Source of the DNA: Rodentolepis nana
Taxonomy: Eukaryota > Platyhelminthes > Cestoda > Cyclophyllidea > Hymenolepididae
Assembly: GCA_900617975.1 (NCBI GenBank)
Contig: UZAE01014108.1
Coordinates: 1-16,679 of the forward strand
Reading direction: 5' to 3'
DNA length: 16,679 nt
Each line of letters begins with the position of its first letter. Within the stretch, counting starts at the first letter, position 1. The position numbers were made by a program, and so were the translations under genes. Below, in pieces: positions 10,175 through 16,679 of this stretch. The notes beneath the pieces are model-generated. The model was given only the letters and a program-made list of their open reading frames with translations, was not told the origin of the DNA and ran no database searches.

Positions 10175-10185
10175 CTATATATATA
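10175..10185. repeat. Short TA run
   Basis: A short TATATATATA tract in AT-rich sequence. Apart from this I see nothing to annotate between about 8740 and 10680. Confidence 0.6.
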
Positions 10186-10695
10186 GCCATGCGTATGGAT
10201 GAAACAGCAGTAAATCAATCATGCAAAAATTTTCATGACTCTACAATGTAAAAAATAACAATTTCAAAAATGCAGAAGATTTATTATCTAAAAATTCTTT
10301 GCAGCATCAAAGATACTTTTGAAGTTAAATTAAAATTTATTTTAGCGAAATACGCTCAACTAGTTCCGATGTTTCTAATAAAGGAAAAGTTTGCCTGCTA
10401 AACAAATTAATTAAGTAATCTGAAACAGAATTTACAGATAGGAAAACCCACATTTTTGATTGACTTCCAAAGATAAAAATTTCTCATTTTCTTACATTTT
10501 ATACTATTTTGTTTTCGTTATCTATTGCAATTGAGGTCAGTAATTATGGCTGAATATAATGTTATCGAATAAAGAGTAAGTATTCAACTAAAATTAGATA
10601 AAACACAATTGTTTTTAATTGTGCATACCAAGTGTTTTCTCCCCGAAATTTAGCTACAAAACCTTTATAATATTAATTAATCAGCATTATTTTTC

Positions 10696-10860
10696 AAATG
10701 GCAGGCGTTTTGATAGTTATCATTAGCCATTTAGCTGACTTCGGACTTCACAGAGAGAAGGAGGAACATCAAAATGACAAAAAACTTCACAGAGAGAAGG
10801 AGGAACATCAAAATGACAAAAATTCGAGAGGGGGGATAGAATAATGATTCACAGATGTAG
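10696..10860 (-). mobile_element. Ribozyme-headed SINE-like retroposon, copy F (5'-truncated)
   Basis: Only the 3' half of the element is present, in reverse orientation: complement of AAATGGCAGGCGTTTTGATA at about 10697-10716, through the GTGAAG block and the CTCGAA block, stopping at 10860 inside ACATCTGTGAATC. The head with the ribozyme is absent. A 39-bp unit is tandemly duplicated (10745-10783 and 10784-10822, identical). ATTATTTTTCAAAT (10686-10699) at one end and ATTTATTTTCAAAT (10861-10874) at the other match at 12 of 14 positions and may be a target-site duplication that overlaps the element's own AAAT; low complexity makes this tentative. 5' truncation is typical of target-primed reverse transcription. 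Confidence 0.88.
10745..10822. repeat. 39-bp perfect tandem duplication inside copy F
   Basis: Two identical 39-bp units (10745-10783, 10784-10822) beginning ACTTCACAGAGAGAAGG. No other copy in the window has it, so it arose in this copy or its source. Confidence 0.95.
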
Positions 10861-11610
10861 ATTTATTTTCAAATCTATGTTTAATTGCAGCTTATTTTAT
10901 GTCCGAATACTATCCTAATATTATGACAATTAAAAAATCGATGTAAGTATATCAGAATAGCTTTAAATTCGCAAAATTCTTCCTAGAAAATTGTAATTAA
11001 TATTAAAACTAAATAACTTAAAATGAATTTTTTTGGTTAGATCAACAAGGTACTGATACTTTTTGAAGTGACAACTTGTTCGAGTCACGTACTGGTTATC
11101 AGTGACAGTACAGTGCCATTGAAGTATATGCCAAACTATTACCTTGAATAGTGGGCCCAATTTAATTTATTTCGTTCAATCAGCACAGTTGGAGGACACT
11201 GGTTATTCATTTTACACCAGCCATTTCCCGATAAAGTGCAAGTTTATTGCAGTCGGTGGACATTACGATTTTAGGACAAAATATGTAGGTGAAAGTTTTT
11301 TCCTTACCCTACATATGTCCCTCTCAAGTTGTCATTATCTTTGAAAAAAATATAGTTTGGCTTTCGTGTTCTCCTGGTTTTTATTAAGTAAATAGTGTTT
11401 TAACACACTATATTAAATACGGCGCGCACGGTGTTAAAATTATTTGTTTCCAAAAGACAGGAACAAAATATGATTCAAATGTTTTGAAAACATATATTAT
11501 AATAGTAGGAAGAGCAGATATATGGCCATAACAGAATAGAGAGCTAAATATGGTCTGCAAAAATAGTGATAATTAGGACTCTTATCTAACCCAACAGATG
11601 CTTAAAAAAG

Positions 11611-11945
11611 AGAGGTACACGAAGCGCATTCAATCATGTCTCTCGATTGGTCTTCCACGTGGACTCAACTTGGAGGGACAAGACGGACCATCAAAACTTG
11701 GCAATCACTCAAAAATACCCAAAATACTATAATTACCCGTTTGATCGATTTCAGAAGTGCACATTCGCCAATATAAATCCTACAATCAAACTTATCAACT
11801 CTTTCGATGCTCTCACTTCGATGTCGTCACCTTTAGAGAAGTTTCATAACAAATTTCCAAGTGCTCAAAAAATTCTAAAATACATCAGTTTCACTTCAAC
11901 TTATGGTTAAATAGTTGTTGTAAATGTAATAGACCTTTAGATAAA
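11611..11945 (+). CDS. Duplicated coding-like segment, copy 2 (open frame, partial)
   Basis: This block is 335 bp and matches 7166-7504 with about 16 substitutions and no indel over 100 codons; differences with indels begin only after the stop. The frame is AGA GGT ACA CGA AGC GCA..., with RLVFHVDSTWRDKT near residues 12-25 and NYPFDRFQKCTF near 41-52, closing at TAA (11908-11910). By my count about five changes are synonymous and eleven are not (one being the TAG of copy 1), which indicates weak constraint at best. There is no ATG at the start of the shared block, so it is probably a 3' exon or a gene fragment; the upstream frame is closed by TAA at 11587-11589. I do not recognise the family. 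Confidence 0.45.
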
Positions 11946-11985
11946 GGCACAATTGTTTTTATTTACTACGTCGTAGATGAACGAA

Positions 11986-12222
11986 TTAGGTAGAAGTTCT
12001 TTCGCACAGAGTACCTGAAGTGGAAAAGCTCCCATAGAAGCCTAGAAGTGTAGTCGTCTTCTCTGAAGATTTGTTGAAATATTTCCACGAGGAAACATCA
12101 GCAGCGTTATTCAATGTTTTGTCTTCACGCAAGAATGCTTCCAAGTGTATTTTCCCTAAAAAGACCGCAATGAAGATCGGCTCTAGGAAGGTACCAATAA
12201 GCCTAGGTGTCATAGTGGCCAT
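11986..12222 (-). CDS. Possible small protein of 78 residues, unknown
   Basis: On the - strand the ATG at 12222-12220 sits in a good context (AAAATGG), with a TATAAAG about 25 bases upstream. The frame closes with TAA at 11988-11986, and an AATAAA follows about 25 bases later. The product starts MATMTPRLIGTFLEP, has a moderately hydrophobic stretch near residues 8-24 (IGTFLEPIFIAVFLG) and then a polar, Ser/Thr-rich C-terminus. The promoter, ORF and poly(A) spacing is suggestive, but the same bases are also open on the + strand (12071-12400, no ATG start), so this may be a chance frame. I recognise no family. Confidence 0.3.
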   Translation of the reverse strand: MATMTPRLIGTFLEPIFIAVFLGKIHLEAFLREDKTLNNAADVSSWKYFNKSSEKTTTLLGFYGSFSTSGTLCERTST

Positions 12223-12270
12223 TTTAAAACTAATAAACCTTTATACCAAAATAAATTGGATGATAAGGTT

Positions 12271-12509
12271 GTGGGACACATTATCGCTGTGTGCGTCATC
12301 GTATGCCTGCATGTCTGCTCGCCAGAATTGGGAGGTGCGACCGTACAACTCTGTGTGCAGCGACCGTACAAACAGTGACCAATCATTAACCTCTCTTTAA
12401 CCTAATCCCCCATCCTGATCATGAGTAGCTCCCTGCGTGTACACACTTTATCCGCAATATGCGTACTGAATAAACGTGCTCCGTGCTACACCTCTGTTTC
12501 CTTTCATAG
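12271..12509 (+). mobile_element. Possible solo LTR or LTR remnant
   Basis: This GC-richer island begins TGTGGGACAC and could end at TTTCCTTTCA (12509). It contains the 12-bp repeat GCGACCGTACAA at 12337-12348 and 12360-12371, a CCAATCA box (12379-12385) and an AATAAA signal (12469-12474) followed by a GT-rich stretch. TG...CA ends with CAAT and AATAAA in this order resemble a Gypsy-like LTR. I found no target-site duplication and no partner LTR, and the ends are guesses. Confidence 0.3.
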
Positions 12510-13393
12510 CTGGGCTATAGCTTAGCTGGTTCTGGGAGTCTAGCTAGATGTTGGAGAATCTGCCATAGAGATTTCTGAGTCAGTCAGGCTTTACTAGTGT
12601 AGCAATCCGCTACAGGTAGATGTGCAAAGGTCCTTTCGAATAAATGGCAACATTCTGAACTGTGAGTGGTTTCGTTACGGCCAATTGTCAAGGAGAAAAT
12701 GAAAGAATGAAAATTGATAAATATTTTTTCAATAATGATTGCGCATATTGATTTAACGTTTCCTTCTCCAACGTGGTAAAAGCTGGTACAGTTATTAAAT
12801 TGTCTTCTTCTGAGCCAATGGAATAACTGTGTGCAATCGTGCAAGGTAAATGGCATATTCAAACATCATGTCTTTAAATTTGTGAATAAAATTGAAAAGC
12901 CAATTTTTTAAATTCATAATGGAAAAAAACAATTGGAATTATCTCCAACAGCTTACACCCTACGAGTCGTTTTTCTTGTTAAACGTAAATTTACTCCAAA
13001 AGGGCTATGGAAATCGCTCTCTGATTACTGGTTTAACTAAACTTTTTTAAACACGAATTGAGGTAAGTAAGATATTTAATGAAATATTTGCGTACGGCAT
13101 TTATTGTCCCTCTGAAAAGCAAGCAAGCATATTGCCCTACTAACTACAAATTCTAAATTTATAAACGTTACTGGCAGTGAGATGCATACGACGACGATAC
13201 CAGCAAAGCTTTCTTCTTCTTTCCACTTCGAAATCCTAATTCCATGGTGCTCAAGAGTTGACGAATATTGAATCATTTGAATAGTTCGTCTTTTAAATGT
13301 TGGAAACTATTTTACCAAAAGCCTTTGACTTCCAATTATATTTCAAACAAATGGAATTTGCTCTGGAGGAGTACTCAAGACCAATTAGTACCA

Positions 13394-13407
13394 TGCAGAT
13401 CAATACT
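13394..13407. repeat. Target-site duplication, 3' side of copy G
   Basis: TGCAGATCAATACT matches TGCAGACCAATACT at 13716-13729 (13 of 14). The pair exactly brackets copy G. Confidence 0.93.
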
Positions 13408-13715
13408 TATTATTATATCAAATGGCAGGCGTTTTGATTGTTATCATTAACCCTTTAGTTGACTTCAGTCTTCACAGAGGGGAAGGAACATCAAAGTGTA
13501 AAAAATTCAAGAGGGGGGGGGAACAGAAGAGTGTATCAAAGACGAAGTTAGATAAGGTGGAAAAAAGGTGGGATGAGTACTGTGAAAGTAGTCGAATATA
13601 GCATACAGTGGGGTCATGGTAGTTTGAAGTCAACTGCCAGGTAATAGACTTTTTTGCCGTATAAGTATACATTGCCCAGGGTGCACCACGTGGAGGTAAG
13701 TCTATCACACACCCC
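13408..13715 (-). mobile_element. Ribozyme-headed SINE-like retroposon, copy G (best preserved)
   Basis: This is a 308-bp full-length copy in reverse orientation. Its 5' end is at 13715 (GGGGTGTGTGATAG on the - strand), and its 3' end is the complement of ATCAAATGGCAGGCGTTTTG, followed by an AT tail of about 10 bases (TATTATTAT). It is flanked by a 14-bp target-site duplication with a single mismatch (13394-13407 and 13716-13729). The first element base directly abuts the duplication. It has a nine-base G-run at about 13513-13521 (the C-run of the sense strand) and a small deletion relative to other copies near 13630. The nearly identical duplication and intact ribozyme suggest it is among the younger insertions. 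It has no coding capacity, so mobility must depend on a reverse transcriptase supplied elsewhere. Confidence 0.96.
13644..13715 (-). ncRNA. HDV-like self-cleaving ribozyme, intact fold (copy G)
   Basis: Read on the - strand, 72 nt from 13715. P1: GGGGUGU (13709-13715) with GCACCCU (13678-13684), seven pairs, opening with the G1-U wobble that marks the cleavage site in this class. P2: AUAGACUU (13698-13705) with AAGUCUAU (13644-13651), eight Watson-Crick pairs. P3: ACC (13695-13697) with GGU (13685-13687), loop UCCACGU. P1.1: the CC of that loop with GG of UGGGCAA, the diagnostic junction at 13672-13678. P4: GUAU-ACUU-AUAC (13659-13670). J4/2: GGCAAAA (13652-13658), with the candidate catalytic C at 13656. 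The helix order P1-P2-P3-P3'-P1'-P4-P2' is the nested double pseudoknot. Known HDV-like ribozymes occupy the 5' ends of R2, RTE and other non-LTR elements, where they release the element RNA from a longer transcript. Activity is inferred. Confidence 0.87.
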
Positions 13716-13729
13716 TGCAGACCAATACT
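13716..13729. repeat. Target-site duplication, 5' side of copy G
   Basis: TGCAGACCAATACT is the partner of 13394-13407 (13 of 14 identical). It begins immediately 5' of the predicted ribozyme cleavage site. Confidence 0.93.
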
Positions 13730-14330
13730 AAAATGCACTTTCATAAACAGTAAGAGTTTGTGTAATTAGAGGGAAAACTTAATTCCAATAAAGAAGGTAG
13801 GAAAAGACGCGAAGGTGACAAAAAATTAGAAAGTTTCACAAGTTTCTTAAAAGATTCTGTTTGTGCATCCAAAAAAGTGAGTCTTTTTTAATTAAGAATA
13901 CACCTTAGTAGCAAGAATTCTAAATTTCAAAAAATGCCTTTACAGCAGTTTTTCACAAGAATTTCGATGGGTGATGTTCAAATTTCCGAAAGCAATGGAA
14001 AGATTTGAATTTTGATTAAATGGATGAAAAGTTAATTAGTGCAATCAACGCAAAACAGGGTGATAATATATTGCGGATTAGCCTTTATCTGAAGTTTCAT
14101 TTTCAAGAAGAAAAATCTTCCCAATCAAGGCGCACATTAAACATTTTTTTGTCCCTTCGGTAATTTGCAGAACAACAAAAAATTTAGCCAGAATTGGGGC
14201 AACTGACTTACTTTATCATGGGAGGACACAAGGAGTCACATTTTAACTGGCCATATGTATGGCAGGGAAAAGTCAAACGGTTGTCAGCCCGTTTTTACCA
14301 GTCCCAATGTATGTTTGGCACCGAACTCCA

Positions 14331-14342
14331 CCCCCCCCCCCC
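14331..14342. repeat. C12 homopolymer in a pyrimidine-rich tract
   Basis: Twelve Cs followed by CCACC-type repeats to about 14360. The tract makes low-complexity Pro (+) or Trp/Gly (-) runs in translated frames and could be the polypyrimidine tract of a splice acceptor. Confidence 0.85.
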
Positions 14343-14365
14343 ACCACCACCTCCATCCCCGGCAG

Positions 14366-14595
14366 ATCTTAACTCGAAGGACTATTATGAATGGGGCGTC
14401 GTTTGGGAAAACGAGTCGCCGTGCCAAATCTACAAACGCCCAGTTAATGGTCAGAGATGAAGCAAATTTTGAGATCATTTCTTGGGAAAGCGCGAAACCA
14501 ACGACCTTCAGGCTCCGAAACCGGTGTTTGGCCTGCATTGAGGCTGCAAAATACGTGTCCATTGGGCAAATAAAGCTGAATGAAACCTGTATGGA
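14366..14595 (+). CDS. Possible internal exon, unknown product
   Basis: A pyrimidine tract (14326-14360) ends in GGCAG at 14361-14365, a plausible splice acceptor. Two hundred and thirty bases later GGA|GTGAGT (14593-14601) is a strong-looking donor. Between them one frame is fully open (beginning ILTRRTIMNGASFG, ending GQIKLNETCM) and would leave phase 2 at the donor. The stretch is clearly richer in GC than its surroundings. The opposite strand is also open here (ATG at 14793 to TGA at 14284, 169 codons), the longest frame in the window, so the coding strand is not settled and both may be accidental. I recognise neither product. Confidence 0.25.
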
Positions 14596-15316
14596 GTGAG
14601 TATGTAAGTGCAATTGAGAGAAACGGCGATCATAACATTCCAAAGCGAAAGCAAACAGAGTTGTGAGAAAATGCAAATGGAGCACATTTAGAGGGATTTT
14701 CTCTTTGTGTGGTCTTTTTCTATTGGAAAATAAGTAGGAGTTATCGTGGTGGATAAGTGTTTCGTAATGAAGAGAAGCAATGTACTCTGCCATGCATTGG
14801 CTACCTTTTTAGTACCTTTTTTGTGTGTGTGACTTTACACATGCATTGAGGCGCTTACGTTCACAACAGTAGAGTACATAGATGTGTGTTGCCATTACGC
14901 TTAATGGCCCGATTAATGTATGAAGGCATGTTCATTGCATCCAAAGTCTGTTTAAAGGTCTATTCATTTTCGTAGTTAATCATGAAACCATAATGTAGTT
15001 GCCTGCTTTATAAAACCAAAAACAAAAACAAGTAATTGAGACCATTGATAATGCACAAAAAAACTGAACTTCAAACATTCATCGTTTAAACAATTTAAGG
15101 CTTTTGAAGCTGTTGTCGATCAAAATATCCTACTTCAATTATTCATTTAATGAATTCTGTGGAGGTTCAGTAGTGTACTTATCGGCACATTAACTCCATT
15201 TTGCAGTACAAAACCATTCTTGGCCACCACACAGAAATTTTTTGTTTAAATGAAGCTGAAACTGTTTATGGAGGCTCGTTATTGTTATCCTTTTCACGCT
15301 ACTATATTTGAGCTGT

Positions 15317-15388
15317 GGGATGTGCGATAGACTTACCTCCACGTGGGGCACCCTGGGCAACGTATACTCATACGGCGACACAGTCTAT
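15317..15388 (+). ncRNA. HDV-like ribozyme head of copy H (slightly damaged)
   Basis: P1 GGGAUGU with GCACCCU has one A-C mismatch. P2 AUAGACUU (15327-15334) pairs with CAGUCUAU (15381-15388) over seven of eight positions. P3 reads ACC with GGG (one mismatch). L3 UCCACGU, the junction UGGGCAAC, P4 GUAU-ACUC-AUAC and the GGC of J4/2 (candidate catalytic C at 15376) are intact. I infer weak activity or none. Confidence 0.72.
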
Positions 15389-15639
15389 TAATCGACAGTT
15401 GACTTCTGACCTCAAACTACCATGACCCCACTGTATGTCATGTTCGACCCCTTCACAGTACTCATCTAGCCTTTTCTCTGCCTTTGTGTCTGTCTGTCTC
15501 TTTTACATCTGTGAATCGCTCTTCTTTTCCCCTGTCGAATTGTTTTCACTTTAATGTTCCTCCCTTCTGTGAAGCCCGAAGTCAACTAAAGGGCTAATGA
15601 TAACTATCAAAATGCCTGCCATTCGAAATAAATAAATAA
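15317..15639 (+). mobile_element. Ribozyme-headed SINE-like retroposon, copy H
   Basis: This full-length copy starts GGGATGTGCGATAG at 15317, keeps the whole order of family blocks (GTTGACTTCTGACCTCAAAC, CTGCCTTTGTGTCTGTCTGT, GTGAAGCCCGAAGTCAACTA) and ends GCCTGCCATTCGAAATAAATAAATAA. I found no convincing target-site duplication (upstream TTTGAGCTGT, downstream CTTTTATAGG). It is one of the copies closest to the family consensus. It lies 0.5 kb from copy I in the same orientation. Confidence 0.93.
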
Positions 15640-16111
15640 CTTTTATAGGCAGTCGTTTCTCTATATGAAGCAGGCCATGTCCTAAGAAATTAATTCTTTT
15701 TTAAATTAGCCATTAATGCTGAACTTATCTTCTCAAAATATATAAAAATAGTATAACTAAGTCATATTCAAGTTTGTAAGTAAATGATTTAAGCCATATT
15801 CTGAGAATTAATGAATTGGAATTTGTCAACTATATTTGTATTCGAAATTTAGCAGTAATAAATCTACACAGTACGCCAAATTCAAACAAATTTCCTCTAG
15901 GCTGTGTACAATTTTCTTCCTACTAAGAAGCAATGATGAATTAGGCTTAATGGCACTTTTAATAATTTTAAGAAGATATCCGTGTTATCAATCGTATCCT
16001 TGTTTCACCACCGGGTTGGCAACGAAATTTTAGTTTACACATTTTCGGCGTGTCTATTGAAATTAGTATTAATTGCTTCATTTTGGCACATTTTATCATT
16101 TTCTTACGTTT

Positions 16112-16121
16112 ATGGTTCTTA
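16112..16121. repeat. Weak target-site duplication candidate, copy I
   Basis: ATGGTTCTTA resembles ATAGTTCTGA at 16448-16457 (8 of 10 identical), directly after the element's A-rich tail. Four bases separate it from the first G of the element, so the match is only suggestive. Confidence 0.4.
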
Positions 16122-16125
16122 GTTA

Positions 16126-16196
16126 GGGGTGCGCGATATACTTACTTCAATGGGGTACACCCTGGGCAACGTATACTCATACGGCAAGAAGTCTAT
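16126..16196 (+). ncRNA. HDV-like ribozyme head of copy I (slightly damaged)
   Basis: P1 GGGGUGC pairs with ACACCCU at six of seven positions, including the G1-U wobble. P2 AUAUACUU (16136-16143) pairs with AAGUCUAU (16189-16196) at seven of eight. The 5' strand of P3 is ACU, so one pair becomes a wobble. L3 has CA where CC is expected for P1.1. The junction UGGGCAAC, P4 GUAU-ACUC-AUAC and the GGCAAG J4/2 are kept. I infer a recognisable but weakened ribozyme. Confidence 0.72.
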
Positions 16197-16447
16197 AAAC
16201 TGGCATTTGACTTCTGACCTCAAACTACCATCACCCCACTGTATGTCATATTCGACCCCTTCCTCAGTATTCATCTTACCTTTTCCCTGTGTCTGCCTGT
16301 TTGTCTCATTTACATCGGCGAAGCATAGTTCTGTCTCTCCTCTCGAATTTTTCTCACTTTGATGTTCCTTCTCCTCCTCTCTGTGAAGCTCGAAGTCAAC
16401 TAAAGGGCTAATGATAACTATCAAAACACCTGCCATTTGAAAAAAAA
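16126..16447 (+). mobile_element. Ribozyme-headed SINE-like retroposon, copy I
   Basis: This full-length copy starts GGGGTGCGCGATAT at 16126 and ends ACACCTGCCATTTG followed by a tail of nine to ten As, instead of the AAAT units of other copies. All family blocks are present in order. A possible target-site duplication with two mismatches flanks it (16112-16121, 16448-16457). The antisense strand has a 105-codon open frame through the element, but it is not kept in the other copies, so I treat it as accidental. Confidence 0.93.
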
Positions 16448-16679
16448 ATAGTTCTGATATTTGAAGTTGTTGGTATCGTTAATTGAAGCGAAGGAGGTAC
16501 AATCGATAAATATAAAATTCAAAACTCTTTCTCAGGCTACTTAGTTGAATTCTTTCCCCACGTTTTTACATGTCATGTGCAAAAAAATATACTGATTATT
16601 TTTAGTATTAAAAAAGCTTTTCTTTCGAAGAAGCAGCATGTGTCATGACAACCATCAACATTTGCTCTCTCTCTCGTTA

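Noticed and set aside
12071..12400. 109-codon + strand frame
   Set aside because: No ATG start; it overlaps the - strand frame at 11986-12222 and runs into the LTR-like island, so it is probably a chance opening.
16119..16436. Antisense 105-codon frame through copy I (beginning MAGVLIVIISPLVDF)
   Set aside because: The same antisense start recurs in other copies because the element's 3' block is conserved, but the frames break at the G/C-run and at small indels. The family is explained by RNA structure and retroposition, not by a protein.
1..16679. CRISPR array, bacterial operon, phage or plasmid functions
   Set aside because: No regularly spaced identical repeats with unique spacers and no bacterial-type coding density. 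The repeats are dispersed retroposons in eukaryotic-looking DNA.

Overview
This is AT-rich, repeat-rich nuclear DNA of a eukaryote, most likely an invertebrate animal. There is no bacterial-type gene layout, no operon and no rRNA or tRNA that I can recognise. Open frames are short, and the few with any coding character look like isolated exons or relics. The repeat style (short retroposons with AAAT-type tails, TA microsatellites, LTR-like islands) would fit a flatworm or similar animal, but nothing here fixes the species.

The dominant content is one repeat family, present nine times (about 3 kb, nearly a fifth of the window): + strand at 1-242, 2575-3243, 8423-8729, 15317-15639 and 16126-16447; - strand at 4020-4340, 4886-5199, 10696-10860 and 13408-13715. 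Full copies are about 305-325 bp. They run from a 5' head that begins GGGGTGC, through a pyrimidine-rich middle, to a conserved 3' end (AACGCCTGCCATTTGATAT) followed by a short AAATAAATA-like tail. Two copies are flanked by clear 14-bp target-site duplications and three more by weaker ones. One copy lacks its 5' half. This is the signature of short non-autonomous non-LTR retroposons (SINE-like) copied by a partner LINE.

The main discovery is that the first ~72 nt of each full copy fold as a nested double pseudoknot of the hepatitis-delta-like (HDV-like) self-cleaving ribozyme class: P1 of 7 bp with a G1-U wobble at the cleavage site, P2 of 8 bp, P3 of 3 bp with a CC-containing loop, the hallmark UGGGCAA junction, a P4 hairpin, and a J4/2 strand with the candidate catalytic C. 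The copy at 13408-13715 keeps every helix, and in three copies the predicted cleavage position is the base next to the target-site duplication. The copies therefore look like products of transcripts whose 5' ends were made by ribozyme cleavage.

Other content: a duplicated coding-like segment (7166-7504 and 11611-11945, 4.4 kb apart), intact in the second copy and interrupted by a TAG in the first; a possible small gene on the - strand at 11986-12222; LTR-like islands near 2040-2160 and 12271-12509; a possible exon at 14366-14595; a fragment with the tail of another retroelement at about 3716-3855; and a single N (assembly join) at 3244 that cuts off the tail of one repeat copy. The remaining intervals (about 243-2030, 5214-7110, 7530-8410, 8740-10680, 10875-11590, 12600-13390, 13730-14190, 14800-15310) are AT-rich with nothing else I can support.
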